64,000 bases of DNA. Origin: Lachnospiraceae bacterium KM106-2 (GTDB lineage: Bacteria > Bacillota > Clostridia > Lachnospirales > Lachnospiraceae). Below, in pieces: positions 1-8,350 of this stretch. Under the pieces are notes generated by a model, which was given only the letters and a program-made list of their open reading frames with translations, searched no databases and was not told the origin of the DNA. The number at the start of each line of letters is the position of its first letter. The stretch's first letter is position 1. The stretch lies in NCBI GenBank assembly GCA_009731425.1, contig AP018794.1:2487960-2551959 (forward strand), read 5' to 3'. The translations under genes were made by a program, and so were the position numbers.

Positions 1-248
1 TCTACTTCATCCTTCTTTCTTTCAATAAATCCTTTTTCCTCTAGCGACTTTACAACTCTAGTGATCGCTGACTTATCAATAGCAAGTTCGGATACCACAT
101 TTTCTTGCGTTCTCCCATCCTGTCGGTATAGAATCATCAGAACTGGATATTCTGCAGCGCTAACTTCATATTCCTTTAAAAGCTGGCACCAAAACATTTG
201 GCTTTTTCTATACAATATAGAAATCAATCTACCTGGATTTTCTTTCAT
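1..248 (-). CDS. MarR-family transcriptional regulator (3' end outside window)
   Basis: The first 82 codons of a winged-helix MarR regulator are visible; the C-terminus lies beyond the window edge. The readable part has the family layout: a dimerisation helix, then a helix-turn-helix around residues 40-68 (ELAIDKSAITRVVKSLEEKG) leading into the wing (FIERKKDE). The ATG at 246-248 is preceded by GGGAGG at a good distance. MarR proteins bind short palindromes as dimers and usually repress themselves and a neighbouring gene in response to a ligand or oxidant. Two matching palindromes lie in its own promoter (268-320), so autoregulation is likely. The rest of its regulon is not visible here. Confidence 0.85.
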   Translation of the reverse strand, partial: MKENPGRLISILYRKSQMFWCQLLKEYEVSAAEYPVLMILYRQDGRTQENVVSELAIDKSAITRVVKSLEEKGFIERKKDEV

Positions 249-267
249 CTCGGCCTCCCAAATCAAT

Positions 268-320
268 TAGTTGACTATGCAACTATATTAGTTTACTCAT
301 AATTAGTTGTGATGTCAACT
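268..320 (-). promoter_or_regulatory. MarR promoter with two palindromic operators
   Basis: Reading the minus strand, TTGACA (313-318) and TAAACT (290-295) are separated by exactly 17 bases, a sigma-A type promoter for the MarR gene. Two inverted repeats of one design overlap it. TAGTTG-N6-CAACTA (268-285) lies just downstream of the -10 box, and AGTTG-N6-CAACT (305-320) covers the -35 box. Their centres are 36 bp apart. The position and MarR-like symmetry suggest an autorepression operator pair; binding is inferred. Confidence 0.6.
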
Positions 321-380
321 TTTTTCTATGTTCCTAATCGAGAAAAAACATGCTCTCTGAATTTCTCTTGTTGTTCATAT

Positions 381-434
381 AAAAATAAAGCCGAAGAACT
401 CTGCATAATAGTAAGTTTCCTCGGCTTTATTTTT
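381..434. terminator. Bidirectional terminator, 14-bp stem
   Basis: The arm AAAAATAAAGCCGA (381-394) pairs perfectly with its complement at 421-434 around a 26-base loop, with U-rich flanks in both directions. It sits just past the stop codon of the ferritin-like gene. Confidence 0.7.
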
Positions 435-435
435 T

Positions 436-804
436 CTATTTCATTAAACTCATGGCAATCTTTGCATGACGCTCTTCATCATCCATTATCTCTTTAATTT
501 TTGGATATCGTTCAACCAACTTGGCATAACCAGCAATTGATTTCATCTCACCACTCGCTAGGATTTTTAATGTTTTATTGTGACCTAGCACTTTATAAAG
601 TGTTCCTACTAAATTCGATTTCAATGATTTTGGTCTGATGATCTTACCAGTATATCCCTTAATAATGGACGCATGTTTTCCTTCATCTGATGCAATCTGA
701 AGAAATTGTTCCTTAGCATGCTCATCTTTGGTCAATCTGGCTAGTTTTTGATATAATAAAACTGCATCCATTTCACCCTGTTGTGCTTTTAACAATGCTT
801 TCAT
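436..804 (-). CDS. Ferritin-like (rubrerythrin-fold) protein, 122 aa
   Basis: A short four-helix ferritin-like protein. The diiron signature is visible as GEMDAVLLYQKLA near the N-terminus, DEGKHASI in the middle and DDEERHAKIA near the end, i.e. repeated Glu and ExxH positions. There is no rubredoxin Cys4 tail, so it is not a full rubrerythrin. Such proteins are often linked to oxidative stress or metal handling in anaerobes; the substrate is unknown. I start at the ATG ending at 804 because GAGAGG lies nine bases upstream. A longer in-frame ATG at 825 has no ribosome binding site. It is monocistronic between its terminator and the pcp operon. Confidence 0.75.
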   Translation of the reverse strand: MKALLKAQQGEMDAVLLYQKLARLTKDEHAKEQFLQIASDEGKHASIIKGYTGKIIRPKSLKSNLVGTLYKVLGHNKTLKILASGEMKSIAGYAKLVERYPKIKEIMDDEERHAKIAMSLMK

Positions 805-876
805 AATAATATTCCTCTCTAACATCTATTTCTATCTCTATCTCCATTACTATACTTTATTATCTTAAATACAACA

Positions 877-910
877 AGAGGCATCAGTATATAACAATAC
901 TGATGCCTCT
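877..910 (-). terminator. Hairpin downstream of pcp
   Basis: AGAGGCATCAGTAT (877-890) pairs perfectly with 897-910 around a six-base loop. On the minus strand it follows pcp directly. The tract after it is T-rich but interrupted, so termination is probable rather than certain. Confidence 0.55.
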
Positions 911-918
911 CCTATCAC

Positions 919-1563
919 TTACATGATCGTTCCAACTTGAAGATTAATATCTGTCTCGTTTTCTACGATCGCTTTAATTGCTAATTCAAGCCCTTTGGTA
1001 ATTGTCTCTACTGACATAGAGCAAGTACCAACTGGTTTCTCGATCACTTGTTGAAGGACATATGGCACATGAATGAAACCACCACGTACATTATGATATT
1101 TCTTATTGATCAAGTAAAGGACATGATACATAACATCATTACATACGAATGTTCCTGCTGAATAAGAAATATGCGCTGGGATGTTATTCTCACGTAACTC
1201 TTTAACTACCGCTTTACAAGGAAGGTTTGTGAAGTATGCTGTCTCACCATCTTCATGCAATGCTTTGTCCATTGGCTGGTTGCCTTCATTATCTTTAATT
1301 CTTGCCTCTGCAAGATTGATCGCAACCTTTTCAATTGTGATCGAACTTCTTCCGCCTGCTTGTCCAACACAGATAACAACATCTGGTTTGTGTTCTTCCA
1401 TTGCTTTTTCCACTGTTGCACCAGCTTTTGTATATACCGTAGGGATTTCAAGCTTAATCACTTTGGCACCTGCAATTTGTTCTGGAAGCATTTTCACTGC
1501 TTCGTATGCTGGGTTTACTGTTTCTTTCTCGAATGGATCAAATCCTGTAATAAGAACTTTCAT
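919..1563 (-). CDS. pcp: Pyroglutamyl-peptidase I
   Basis: Cytoplasmic cysteine peptidase of family C15 that removes N-terminal pyroglutamate from peptides. The whole family pattern is present: GFDPF near residue 7, Glu78 in the SSITIEKVA segment, Cys141 in [12 protein letters not shown] and His165 in GFIHVPY. These match the known Glu/Cys/His triad with a uniform three-residue offset from the Bacillus enzyme. Length (214 aa) is normal. GGAAAGGTGG precedes the ATG. It is the last gene of an operon with the DUF969 and DUF979 membrane proteins. This recurring linkage suggests that the released 5-oxoproline, or the pyroglutamyl peptide, is their cargo. Confidence 0.95.
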   Translation of the reverse strand: MKVLITGFDPFEKETVNPAYEAVKMLPEQIAGAKVIKLEIPTVYTKAGATVEKAMEEHKPDVVICVGQAGGRSSITIEKVAINLAEARIKDNEGNQPMDKALHEDGETAYFTNLPCKAVVKELRENNIPAHISYSAGTFVCNDVMYHVLYLINKKYHNVRGGFIHVPYVLQQVIEKPVGTCSMSVETITKGLELAIKAIVENETDINLQVGTIM

Positions 1564-1599
1564 TCTATTACCACCTTTCCCTTGTGACTTTTCTATCGT

Positions 1600-2568
1600 T
1601 TAGCTAAATAATAACATATATGCGATTTGAACGATAATCATAAGTACTGCGATTACCATCTGATTTTTAATTACACCAAAACGTTTCTTCATATCTAACA
1701 TAGCAACTGGTACGATGTTGAAGTTTGCTGCCATTGGAGTTAATAATGTTCCACAGAAACCTACTGTTAATGCAAGCATACCAACTACAGTTGGGTCTGC
1801 ACCTAATGCTAATACGAAAGGTCCACCGATACCTACTGTCATTACAGTAATCGCAGCATAGGCATTACCCATGATCATTGTAAAGAATACCATACCTAAG
1901 CAGTATACGATGATACCGATCGTAAGGTTTCCAGATGGAATGATCTTCTCTACATAAGAAGCAATTACTTCACCAACACCTGCTGCTGTAAAGATCGCAC
2001 CTAAAGATGCTAATAACATTGGAAGGATTGATAATGGTCCTACTGTTGATAATAAACGTTCTGTATCTTTTAAGAAAACAACCGGTTTGTTTTCTTTTGA
2101 AAGAATCATTAAAAATGCAACACCGATTAAAACACCTACTGCAACACCTACGATTGCTCCAAGATCTGTGAATAAAGCAAAAATGATAGCAGAAAGTCCA
2201 ATTGAAAGCGCTGGAATGAATACTTTCATACCATTCTTCTCAAGTAAACGTTGACTTTGTTCTGCTGTCGGTTTGTCGATCTTACCTGGTTTAACCTTTT
2301 GTAAGACTGCTGGTATTACCATAATAAAGATTAATACACCTGTGATCACAGGTCCATTTTCCATACCATTGATAAATCTACCAAAACCAATAATAATACC
2401 TAAGATGATCCAGAAAATACCTGTTGGGATACGAGAGGAATTCTCTTTATCACAAGCATTTTTTACACCTGTATAGATAGCAAGAAGTCCCATGATCATA
2501 TAAACAACTTCTAGTAATTTAACACCTAATGCAATTTCTGCATCAGCAAAAAATGAAACAAATGACAT
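1600..2568 (-). CDS. DUF979 membrane protein, probable permease subunit
   Basis: A polytopic membrane protein of 322 residues with about nine or ten hydrophobic segments, matching the DUF979 family in length and in glycine-rich motifs such as GVAVGVLIGVAF and GFCGTLLTPMAANFNIVP. The latter resembles re-entrant loops of anion/organic-acid transporters. It follows the DUF969 gene by 16 bases and precedes pcp by 36, all on the minus strand, with GGGAGG before the ATG. DUF969 and DUF979 are usually encoded as a pair. I infer a two-component transporter for 5-oxoproline or related acids; no transport assay is known to me. Confidence 0.8.
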   Translation of the reverse strand: MSFVSFFADAEIALGVKLLEVVYMIMGLLAIYTGVKNACDKENSSRIPTGIFWIILGIIIGFGRFINGMENGPVITGVLIFIMVIPAVLQKVKPGKIDKPTAEQSQRLLEKNGMKVFIPALSIGLSAIIFALFTDLGAIVGVAVGVLIGVAFLMILSKENKPVVFLKDTERLLSTVGPLSILPMLLASLGAIFTAAGVGEVIASYVEKIIPSGNLTIGIIVYCLGMVFFTMIMGNAYAAITVMTVGIGGPFVLALGADPTVVGMLALTVGFCGTLLTPMAANFNIVPVAMLDMKKRFGVIKNQMVIAVLMIIVQIAYMLLFS

Positions 2569-2584
2569 ACTTGATTCCTCCCTT

Positions 2585-3253
2585 TTATTTATTGTAGTAT
2601 TTCTTCATTAACATTTTATCTTTTACGATAAAGTAGATCATACTTGCTACAATAGCAATGATCGCTGTTGGTAACGCTACTTTTGCTAACGCTGCAAGAT
2701 CTACATCATATCCTAATTCTTTCATTGTACTTTGAATTAGTAATCCGCCGGAACCACCAACAAATAATACCTGACAGAAGAACCATGCGATATTTTCCAT
2801 AGCGGAAGCCATTCCCTTGATCTCTTCTTCGTGTTCTTCGTTGATCTTATTACCGCTTGCTTCCACTGCACCAGTTGCCATTGGCATGATGATTGGTTGT
2901 ACGAAACCTGCAACACCACCGAAACTTACGTTAAATGCACCGAAGATACCACGCATAACACCGTATGCTGCGATAACTTTACCGGAAGATGGATTCTTGA
3001 TCTTACCGATTAATTTCGCTGCTGCTTCTTTTAATCCGTTACGCTCTAATGTTCCAGTTACAAACATAATTAAAATAAAAATTGCCATACTTCTATTGTT
3101 AACAAATGTTTCACCTAATGTTGTAAGAAGTTGTACTGGTGTAAGTCCACCTGCTACTGCAGTCACGATTGCAGAAAGCATGATAATTAAAATAGAATCC
3201 AATTTAAATGAAAATCCCAAAATAATGATTAAGATACCTAATAATTTAATCAT
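2585..3253 (-). CDS. DUF969 membrane protein, probable permease subunit
   Basis: First gene of the DUF969-DUF979-pcp operon: 222 residues, about six hydrophobic segments, with a glycine-rich central region (GVMRGIFGAFNVSFGGVAGF) typical of DUF969. Both this protein and DUF979 look like halves of one ion-transporter-type permease. AAAGGGGG sits upstream of the ATG ending at 3253. The AT-rich stretch at 3254-3360 should hold the operon promoter. The function is inferred from linkage to pcp only. Confidence 0.8.
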   Translation of the reverse strand: MIKLLGILIIILGFSFKLDSILIIMLSAIVTAVAGGLTPVQLLTTLGETFVNNRSMAIFILIMFVTGTLERNGLKEAAAKLIGKIKNPSSGKVIAAYGVMRGIFGAFNVSFGGVAGFVQPIIMPMATGAVEASGNKINEEHEEEIKGMASAMENIAWFFCQVLFVGGSGGLLIQSTMKELGYDVDLAALAKVALPTAIIAIVASMIYFIVKDKMLMKKYYNK

Positions 3254-3394
3254 TCTTATGTCCCCCTTTACTGTACTTTTATACTTTATTAATTTAGTAT
3301 ATCAAAGTATTCGACATATTTCAACAATTTTCATCTTTTTCCCAATATTTTCATTCTCATTCATCCAATAACTGTGGTTTATTGTTCGCTAAAC

Positions 3395-3442
3395 GAGAAG
3401 ATGGCTGAAGCTCCCCACATAGGAGTTCCAGCCATCTCTTTC
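3395..3442 (-). terminator. Imperfect hairpin after the flavodoxin gene
   Basis: Arms containing GATGGCTG (near 3400-3407) and CAGCCATC (near 3429-3436), extended by GCTCC/GGAGT, form a long imperfect stem overlapping the flavodoxin stop codon. It is a probable terminator, separating this gene from the DUF969 operon promoter. Confidence 0.5.
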
Positions 3443-3924
3443 TATAATTTTAACTCTTTGACCCAGTCACTTAAACTCTCTTCTGAAACTCCAGCGCTAA
3501 ATCTCTTGCCTGCTATCCAATGAACAGAAGGTGCGCAGGCCCCCTTTAAGATCTGATCTGTCTTACCCATTCCACTGCTTCCGGAAGTACAGAAAGTTAT
3601 CACTGTCTTTCCTGAAAAATCGTAACTTTCCAAAAATGTATGTATAATCGTCGGTGCAACATACCACCAAATTGGGAATCCAAGAAATACCGTATCATAA
3701 TTCTCCATATTTTCTAATTTTGTGGCAACTACAGGACGAGAAGACGGATCATTCATCTCCACGCTACTTCTGCTATTCTTATTATTCCAATCTAAATCTG
3801 CATTCGTATAAGGAACTTGTGGTTTAATTTCAAAAAGTTCTGCTTCTGTCACAGCAGCTAACTTCTTAGCTACTTTCTCTGTTACGCCGCTTGCTGAAAA
3901 AAATGCTACTAACTTTTTACTCAT
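3442..3924 (-). CDS. Flavodoxin-like protein (flavodoxin_4 type)
   Basis: A 160-residue FMN-binding flavodoxin-fold protein. The phosphate-binding loop is FFSASGVTEKVAKKLA near the N-terminus, and the flavin-edge motifs GFPIWWYVAPTIIHTFLE and FCTSGSSGMGK are intact. These are typical of the flavodoxin_4 group, common in gut anaerobes as electron carriers or small NAD(P)H-quinone-type reductases. It is probably soluble and cytoplasmic. The gene is followed 20 bases upstream on the same strand by the cupin gene, and the two may be co-transcribed. The redox partner is unknown. Confidence 0.85.
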   Translation of the reverse strand: MSKKLVAFFSASGVTEKVAKKLAAVTEAELFEIKPQVPYTNADLDWNNKNSRSSVEMNDPSSRPVVATKLENMENYDTVFLGFPIWWYVAPTIIHTFLESYDFSGKTVITFCTSGSSGMGKTDQILKGACAPSVHWIAGKRFSAGVSEESLSDWVKELKL

Positions 3925-3944
3925 ACCATTACTCTCCTTTTCTT

Positions 3945-4448
3945 TTATTCTTCTATCGTTAACTTCTGAATTACCTCTTTATACTGAGGATATTTCTGCA
4001 ATAACTCATTCCTTTGAAATAATTCAAAATCTCGATATTCAAATCCTGGTGAAACCATACATCCAACCAATGCAAAACCTTCTTCATTCATGGCAGAACC
4101 AAAAATGTAGTCTTTCGGCACTAGTACCTGGGGCCTTTCTCCCTTTTCAATCTGTAATCCTAACTGCTCGGTCTTTAAAACTCCCTCAGGACTGATCATA
4201 TAGATCGTCAAGGAAGATCCTGCATGATAATACCACATTTCATCTGATTTCAGTCGATGGAAATGAGAGACTTCTCCATTGCGAAGTAGAAAATAAATAC
4301 TCGTCCAAAGCTTACGCTTCTCCTCATAATCTACTTGTAGCTCATTGGATGTGATCTTTTCTTCCGATTGATAGCACTCCTTATAAAATCCACCTTCTGG
4401 ATGAGGTATCATCTGTAGCTGTTTAACAAAATATTCCGCTGTCTTCAT
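3945..4448 (-). CDS. Cupin_5 (DUF985) family protein
   Basis: A 167-residue single-domain cupin. Recognisable family motifs are IPHPEGGFYKE near the N-terminus, the metal/ligand segment VSHFHRLKSDEMWYYHAG in the middle and LVGCMVSPGFEYRDFEL near the C-terminus. DUF985 proteins form dimeric jelly-roll barrels; some bind sugars or metals, but a general reaction is not established. It lies 20 bases upstream of the flavodoxin gene on the same strand, with GGAAGAC before the ATG. Identification of the fold is secure; the substrate is not. Confidence 0.85.
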   Translation of the reverse strand: MKTAEYFVKQLQMIPHPEGGFYKECYQSEEKITSNELQVDYEEKRKLWTSIYFLLRNGEVSHFHRLKSDEMWYYHAGSSLTIYMISPEGVLKTEQLGLQIEKGERPQVLVPKDYIFGSAMNEEGFALVGCMVSPGFEYRDFELFQRNELLQKYPQYKEVIQKLTIEE

Positions 4449-4482
4449 GTTGTCTTCCTCCTAAATCTTATTTTACTCCTAA

Positions 4483-5460
4483 TTAACCTACATGTCTTTC
4501 AAATCGCTTAAAATCTAGGATTTTTTCAATCTCTCCCATGGCATCCTCAGGAATTACAAAGCCACTGGCAGCAAGGTTATTCTCCAACTGCTGTGGTTTA
4601 CTAGCTCATGTGATCACAGCACTGATGCTTGGTTTGCTTAAAATCCATGCTAATGCAAGAATGGACATATTGGTTCCTAAGTCCTCTGCAATCTTCGATA
4701 GCTTTTCTACCTTGTCTAAGTTCTCATCCGTCAATAACTGATTGATCTGCTTATCTGCTTGGTGCGTAGCTCTAGACCCTTTTGGATAAGGCTGTCCTTT
4801 TTTATACTTTCCAGTAAGAAGTCCTTGCGCTAATGGCGAAAATGGTGTGATTCCCATTCCATACTCCTTACAGATATCCATGATCTCATGCTCAATATAA
4901 CGGTCCATCATATTATACTGAGGTTGAACGACTGTCATTGGATATAAATGATATTTCTCTATAATACTATTTGCCTTTGCAAGTCTTGCAGCACTCCATT
5001 CTTCACTCACCCCATAGTAAAGAATTTTTCCTTGTGCTACTAAGTCGCTTAATGCTCGAAGGGTCTCCTCTAGAGGTGTCTCCGTATCAAAACGGTGACA
5101 ATAATATAGATCAAGATAATCCATCTGCATATTACTTAATGACCGATCAACATTCTCGAAAATATGCTTTCTTGATAATCCGCCTTCATTCACATGATCA
5201 CCTGTGGGGAAATACACTTTACTAGAAACGACAATGGAACTCCTTCGATAATCCTTCAATACTCGTCCAAGGAATTTCTCTGCTTCTCCTCCGCTATAAC
5301 AATCTGCGCAATCAAAGAAATTTACCCCATTCTCATACGCCAGCTTGATCGTATCTTTTGCTATCGATGCCTTCTCACTTCCCTCTAGATCTGTCATCCA
5401 GCTTCCAATTGCAATTTCACTTACCTTTAAACCCGATTTTCCAACATTACGATATTTCAT
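4483..5460 (-). pseudogene. Aldo/keto reductase interrupted by an in-frame TGA
   Basis: The reading frame from 5460 encodes an aldo/keto reductase of the potassium-channel-beta-like group. The NADPH-dependent catalytic tetrad is present: Asp50, Tyr55, Lys81 and His122 (YCHRFD). After residue 284 (SISAVIT) a TGA at 4606-4608 stops translation. The same frame then continues for 40 codons (ASKPQQLENNLAASGFVIPE onward) to a TAA at 4483. The family has a conserved Gly exactly where the TGA stands, so a single GGA-to-TGA change explains it. The missing part carries the last helix and part of the cofactor site, so the truncated product is probably impaired. A sequencing error would look the same. 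Confidence 0.85.
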
Positions 5461-5482
5461 AAGTAACTCCTCCTATTGTTTC

Positions 5483-5920
5483 TTACTTCATTATCTCAAT
5501 TAATATTCTACATTCCTTTCCACCCCGCAAGACGGTCGTATCCATTGTCACCTCAACCTTAGTCTCTGGCATAAGGGAGGTCATAACATAAAGAACACTT
5601 TGTCTTGAGCATTCGCAAAGGCATGGACTATTAAGATAGCCCTCTTTATGCATACTGCATACACATCTTTCAAAACATAAATAGTACTTCCTTCTGCTTT
5701 CAACGATCTCGGTCCTTACATCCTCGATTTCATTCATCTTCTGAAAGAATTCATCCAGATCACCATTTACCTTGTGATAGATTTCTTTATAGACATTCAA
5801 TGCCCAATTATTCGCGCAGTTCTTACCGCACTCTCGAAAGATCAGCTCCCTCTGTGGCTGTTCCATCTTTTCAATTCCTTTTTCAAATCCATGAAACCAA
5901 AACTGAATATTTTGATCCAT
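5483..5920 (-). CDS. Cysteine-rich protein of unknown function, 145 aa
   Basis: I do not recognise the family with certainty. The protein is soluble and has about ten cysteines in clusters: CGKNC near residue 30, then CFERCVCSMH and SPCLCECSRQSV in the second half, ending in TTVLRGGKECRILIEI. The second half resembles C-terminal cysteine-containing output or hydrolase domains found in clostridial proteins of unknown role, and metal or Fe-S binding is plausible. I start at the ATG ending at 5920, nine bases after AGGAGG; the longer frame to 5986 lacks a site. It is divergent from the acetyltransferase gene and follows the broken aldo/keto reductase by 22 bases. Confidence 0.6.
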   Translation of the reverse strand: MDQNIQFWFHGFEKGIEKMEQPQRELIFRECGKNCANNWALNVYKEIYHKVNGDLDEFFQKMNEIEDVRTEIVESRRKYYLCFERCVCSMHKEGYLNSPCLCECSRQSVLYVMTSLMPETKVEVTMDTTVLRGGKECRILIEIMK

Positions 5921-5939
5921 ATCATCACACCTCCTTCTG

Positions 5940-5968
5940 TTGCTAATCGCCAAAATACAACGTATACT
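5940..5968 (+). promoter_or_regulatory. Promoter of the acetyltransferase gene
   Basis: TTGCTA (5940-5945) and TATACT (5963-5968) are 17 bases apart. This places the transcript start about 30 bases before the ATG at 6008. Confidence 0.5.
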
Positions 5969-6007
5969 AATATCATGACCATACAAAACTTGAAAGGAAC
6001 TATCATC

Positions 6008-6601
6008 ATGAATTTTCTAGACATTATGCAACAAGATACAGGCTATGAATCTTCTCACACAGACATGCCTGCTCATTTACAAATAAAAGCGAAAGAATTA
6101 TGCTGGCAGTATAATCAGAGCAGACCTTCGGATTCTGAACAAAGAGCTGAAATTCTTAAAGAATTATTCGGTACTTGCCATCCCCTTACTTTTATTGAAC
6201 CGTCATTTCGCTGTGACTATGGCTTTAACATCCATACCCACGGTCTTACTGTCATCAACTATAACTGTGTTATCTTAGATACTTCACCTGTTCACATCGG
6301 AGCAAATGCCTTTATTGCACCTGGTGTATGCCTCGCATGTTCTGGACATGCTCTTCTTGCAGATCAGAGAGCAGAAGGAATTGGCACATCTAAACCCATC
6401 ACATTAAAGGATAATGTATGGATCGGTGCTAACTGCACAATCTGCGGTGGGGTAATAATTGGAGAAGGTACCGTTATCGGCGCTGGAAGCGTGGTGACAA
6501 AAGACATTCCAGCTGGTGTCATTGCTGTCGGAAACCCTTGCAAAGTATTGCGTCCAATTACCGAAGAAGACCGTATTCAGTTATCTAAACAATCCAAATA
6601 A
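6008..6601 (+). CDS. Maltose/galactoside O-acetyltransferase family (hexapeptide repeat)
   Basis: An acetyl-CoA-dependent sugar O-acetyltransferase of the Maa/LacA type. The N-terminal Mac domain (about residues 10-60) is followed by a left-handed beta-helix built of hexapeptide repeats (VHIGANAFIAPGV, DNVWIGANCTICGGVIIGEG). The catalytic His is in the CSGHALL segment and the terminal AVGNPCKVLRPI motif is intact. Length (197 aa) is typical. The ATG at 6008 follows GAAAGGA; the reading frame is open further upstream, but those codons fall in the promoter and the divergent gene. The natural acceptor sugar is unknown. Confidence 0.88.
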   Translation: MNFLDIMQQDTGYESSHTDMPAHLQIKAKELCWQYNQSRPSDSEQRAEILKELFGTCHPLTFIEPSFRCDYGFNIHTHGLTVINYNCVILDTSPVHIGANAFIAPGVCLACSGHALLADQRAEGIGTSKPITLKDNVWIGANCTICGGVIIGEGTVIGAGSVVTKDIPAGVIAVGNPCKVLRPITEEDRIQLSKQSK

Positions 6602-6606
6602 AAAAC

Positions 6607-6647
6607 AGCTCATTTTACCTATCGATATCTAATAGGGGAAATGAGCT
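6607..6647. terminator. Bidirectional terminator between convergent genes
   Basis: AGCTCATTT (6607-6615) pairs with AAATGAGCT (6639-6647), with extra pairing inside and T-tracts on both sides. It separates the acetyltransferase gene (+) from a GNAT gene (-). Confidence 0.7.
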
Positions 6648-6652
6648 TATTT

Positions 6653-7093
6653 TTAGATTTCTTTCCCCATCAATATCATTTCAGGATACCACTCTAGATT
6701 GTGTTTCTCATAGAAATGTTGGGTATCCTCACCTTTCGCTGTAGATAGAATGATCTTATCTACACCTCGTTCTTTTAATCTTGCCTCAAACTCGTGCAAG
6801 ATCTTTCCTCCGATTCCTTGTCCACGCATTCCGTTTTTCACGCAAAACTCTTTAATCCTGAATATAACTCCATCGTAATACTGCTCGGTACTCCCAATGA
6901 TCATTCCACATAATTGATCACTACTATAAGCACAGACGCCGTAAAAATCCTCAACATTGATCATCTGATGAAGCCTTTTTGATGCAGTCTCTATTGTCCA
7001 CTTATCATTCCATGGAGCTGCATTAAATGTTTCGACATACATCTTTGCAAGTTCACTGATATCTTCTAACTTCATTTCTTGATATGTAAGCAT
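6653..7093 (-). CDS. GNAT-family N-acetyltransferase
   Basis: A 146-residue acetyl-CoA-dependent acyltransferase. The pyrophosphate-binding motif A is visible as CVKNGMRGQGIGGKILHEFE in the second half, followed by the C-terminal tyrosine segment HFYEKHNLEWYPEMILMGKE. The N-terminus (LEDISELAKMYVETFNAAPWNDKW) is typical of small GNATs that modify amines or antibiotics, but the acceptor cannot be told from sequence. It lies 21 bases downstream of another GNAT gene on the same strand, and the two are likely co-transcribed with the metallo-hydrolase gene. Confidence 0.85.
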   Translation of the reverse strand: MLTYQEMKLEDISELAKMYVETFNAAPWNDKWTIETASKRLHQMINVEDFYGVCAYSSDQLCGMIIGSTEQYYDGVIFRIKEFCVKNGMRGQGIGGKILHEFEARLKERGVDKIILSTAKGEDTQHFYEKHNLEWYPEMILMGKEI

Positions 7094-7114
7094 ATAGTTT
7101 TCTCTCTTTCTGTA

Positions 7115-7603
7115 TTATGACTGTAAATCCAGTCTCATATAAATTGAGGTATCCATCGGACTATTATTATAAGACGATATTTCATAAAAACCATATTTCT
7201 GATACAAATGGATCGCGCCCTTTAGAAAGGGAAGGGTATCTAACAGCATGGTCTGATATCCAATCTGCTTAGCATCTTCGATAATTCTCTCGATCAAGTG
7301 ACCGGCAATCTTTTTCCCACGGAATTCCGGTCTTACATATAAGCGTTTCATCTCACAAGCATTCTCATTTATCTTCTTAATTCCGATACAGCCTGCATTC
7401 TTTCCGTTCACTTTAGCTAGATATAAACGTCCTTCTGGCAATCCATACTTTTGTTCCAAATGCTCTAATTCGCTATCATAATTTTGAATCTCTAGATACT
7501 TTCCAAAGCTTGGATCATTTTCGATCAATAATGCTGTATATTCCTGAAACAGCTCTCGAATCGTATCGCCATCCTTATAAGCTAACTTTAATTCTAACTC
7601 CAT
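7115..7603 (-). CDS. GNAT-family N-acetyltransferase
   Basis: A 162-residue GNAT protein. Motif A reads RLYVRPEFRGKKIAGHLIERI, with the expected R/Q-x-x-G-x-A-like loop, and motif B is LPFLKGAIHLYQKYGFYEI. It resembles the subgroup whose members start with a long helix containing REL.(x)EY. The start ATG follows AAGGAGGG at a good distance. It is the middle gene of a three-gene minus-strand group (metallo-hydrolase, this GNAT, second GNAT). The substrate is unknown. Confidence 0.85.
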   Translation of the reverse strand: MELELKLAYKDGDTIRELFQEYTALLIENDPSFGKYLEIQNYDSELEHLEQKYGLPEGRLYLAKVNGKNAGCIGIKKINENACEMKRLYVRPEFRGKKIAGHLIERIIEDAKQIGYQTMLLDTLPFLKGAIHLYQKYGFYEISSYNNSPMDTSIYMRLDLQS

Positions 7604-7639
7604 ATCAGCCCTCCTTGTCCTTTTGTAACTCCTGCGTGA

Positions 7640-8350
7640 TCAATCACCATATCCTTTGCTGGCAATCCTCTTTAATTCCTCGCATAAATGATCACTACTG
7701 TATTCTCCCCCATGATAACAAATAATCTTATGTAGTTCTAATTCACTTACCTTTCTTACAGATTCGATCTCTGCTGCATGATCTAATGCAAAAAAAGCAT
7801 CTGCGATAGTAAGCTTGTCATTATCCAAAACTAACATATCACCACTGATCAACGTCTTCTGTGGCTCGATGTAAATAGAAATATGTCCTGGCATATGACC
7901 TGGTGTCTCTATTACTTTCACCCCTGGCGCGATCGATTCCTGATCCTCCACAGTCTCTACCTTAGATAAGCATTCCACGCTTTTGATCATATTGATAAAA
8001 CCTGGTTCTGCTCCCGTCTTTTCAGCCTGCTCTAAACGAAGCGACTTCTTACGCCCTATTATGTATGGCATCTGCTCTTTCGAGCATCTGACTCTTACCT
8101 TAGAATATTTTCTACTCAATGCCGCAACCGCTCCCATATGGTCATGATCGTGATGGGTGATCACAACTTGAGTTAATGTATTGATATCTAAGCCTTTCTC
8201 CTGAAATGCGTTCTCAATGTCAGGTAAAAATCCTGGATAAGCAGCATCAATAAGGATTAGTTCATCCTCATATCTTAATACAACAGGATTAATCGTAAGA
8301 TTAATCTTCCCTAATTGAAACACTAAAGGTAGCACTATAATTTCTGGCAT
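7640..8350 (-). CDS. Metallo-beta-lactamase-fold hydrolase
   Basis: A 236-residue MBL-fold enzyme. The dinuclear zinc site is complete: HHDHDHMG (residues about 66-73), a His in ETPGHMPGHISI, the bridging Asp in SGDMLV and a late His in CYHGGEYS. The size and the simple N-terminus fit the glyoxalase-II/lactonase-like branch rather than true beta-lactamases; there is no signal peptide, so it should act in the cytoplasm. It heads the operon leading into two GNAT genes. The exact thioester or lactone substrate cannot be inferred. Confidence 0.88.
   Translation of the reverse strand: MPEIIVLPLVFQLGKINLTINPVVLRYEDELILIDAAYPGFLPDIENAFQEKGLDINTLTQVVITHHDHDHMGAVAALSRKYSKVRVRCSKEQMPYIIGRKKSLRLEQAEKTGAEPGFINMIKSVECLSKVETVEDQESIAPGVKVIETPGHMPGHISIYIEPQKTLISGDMLVLDNDKLTIADAFFALDHAAEIESVRKVSELELHKIICYHGGEYSSDHLCEELKRIASKGYGD

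Noticed and set aside
4606..4608. The in-frame TGA of the aldo/keto reductase as a selenocysteine codon.
   Set aside because: The family has Gly here, not Cys, and no SECIS-like hairpin was recognised just downstream; a point mutation is simpler.
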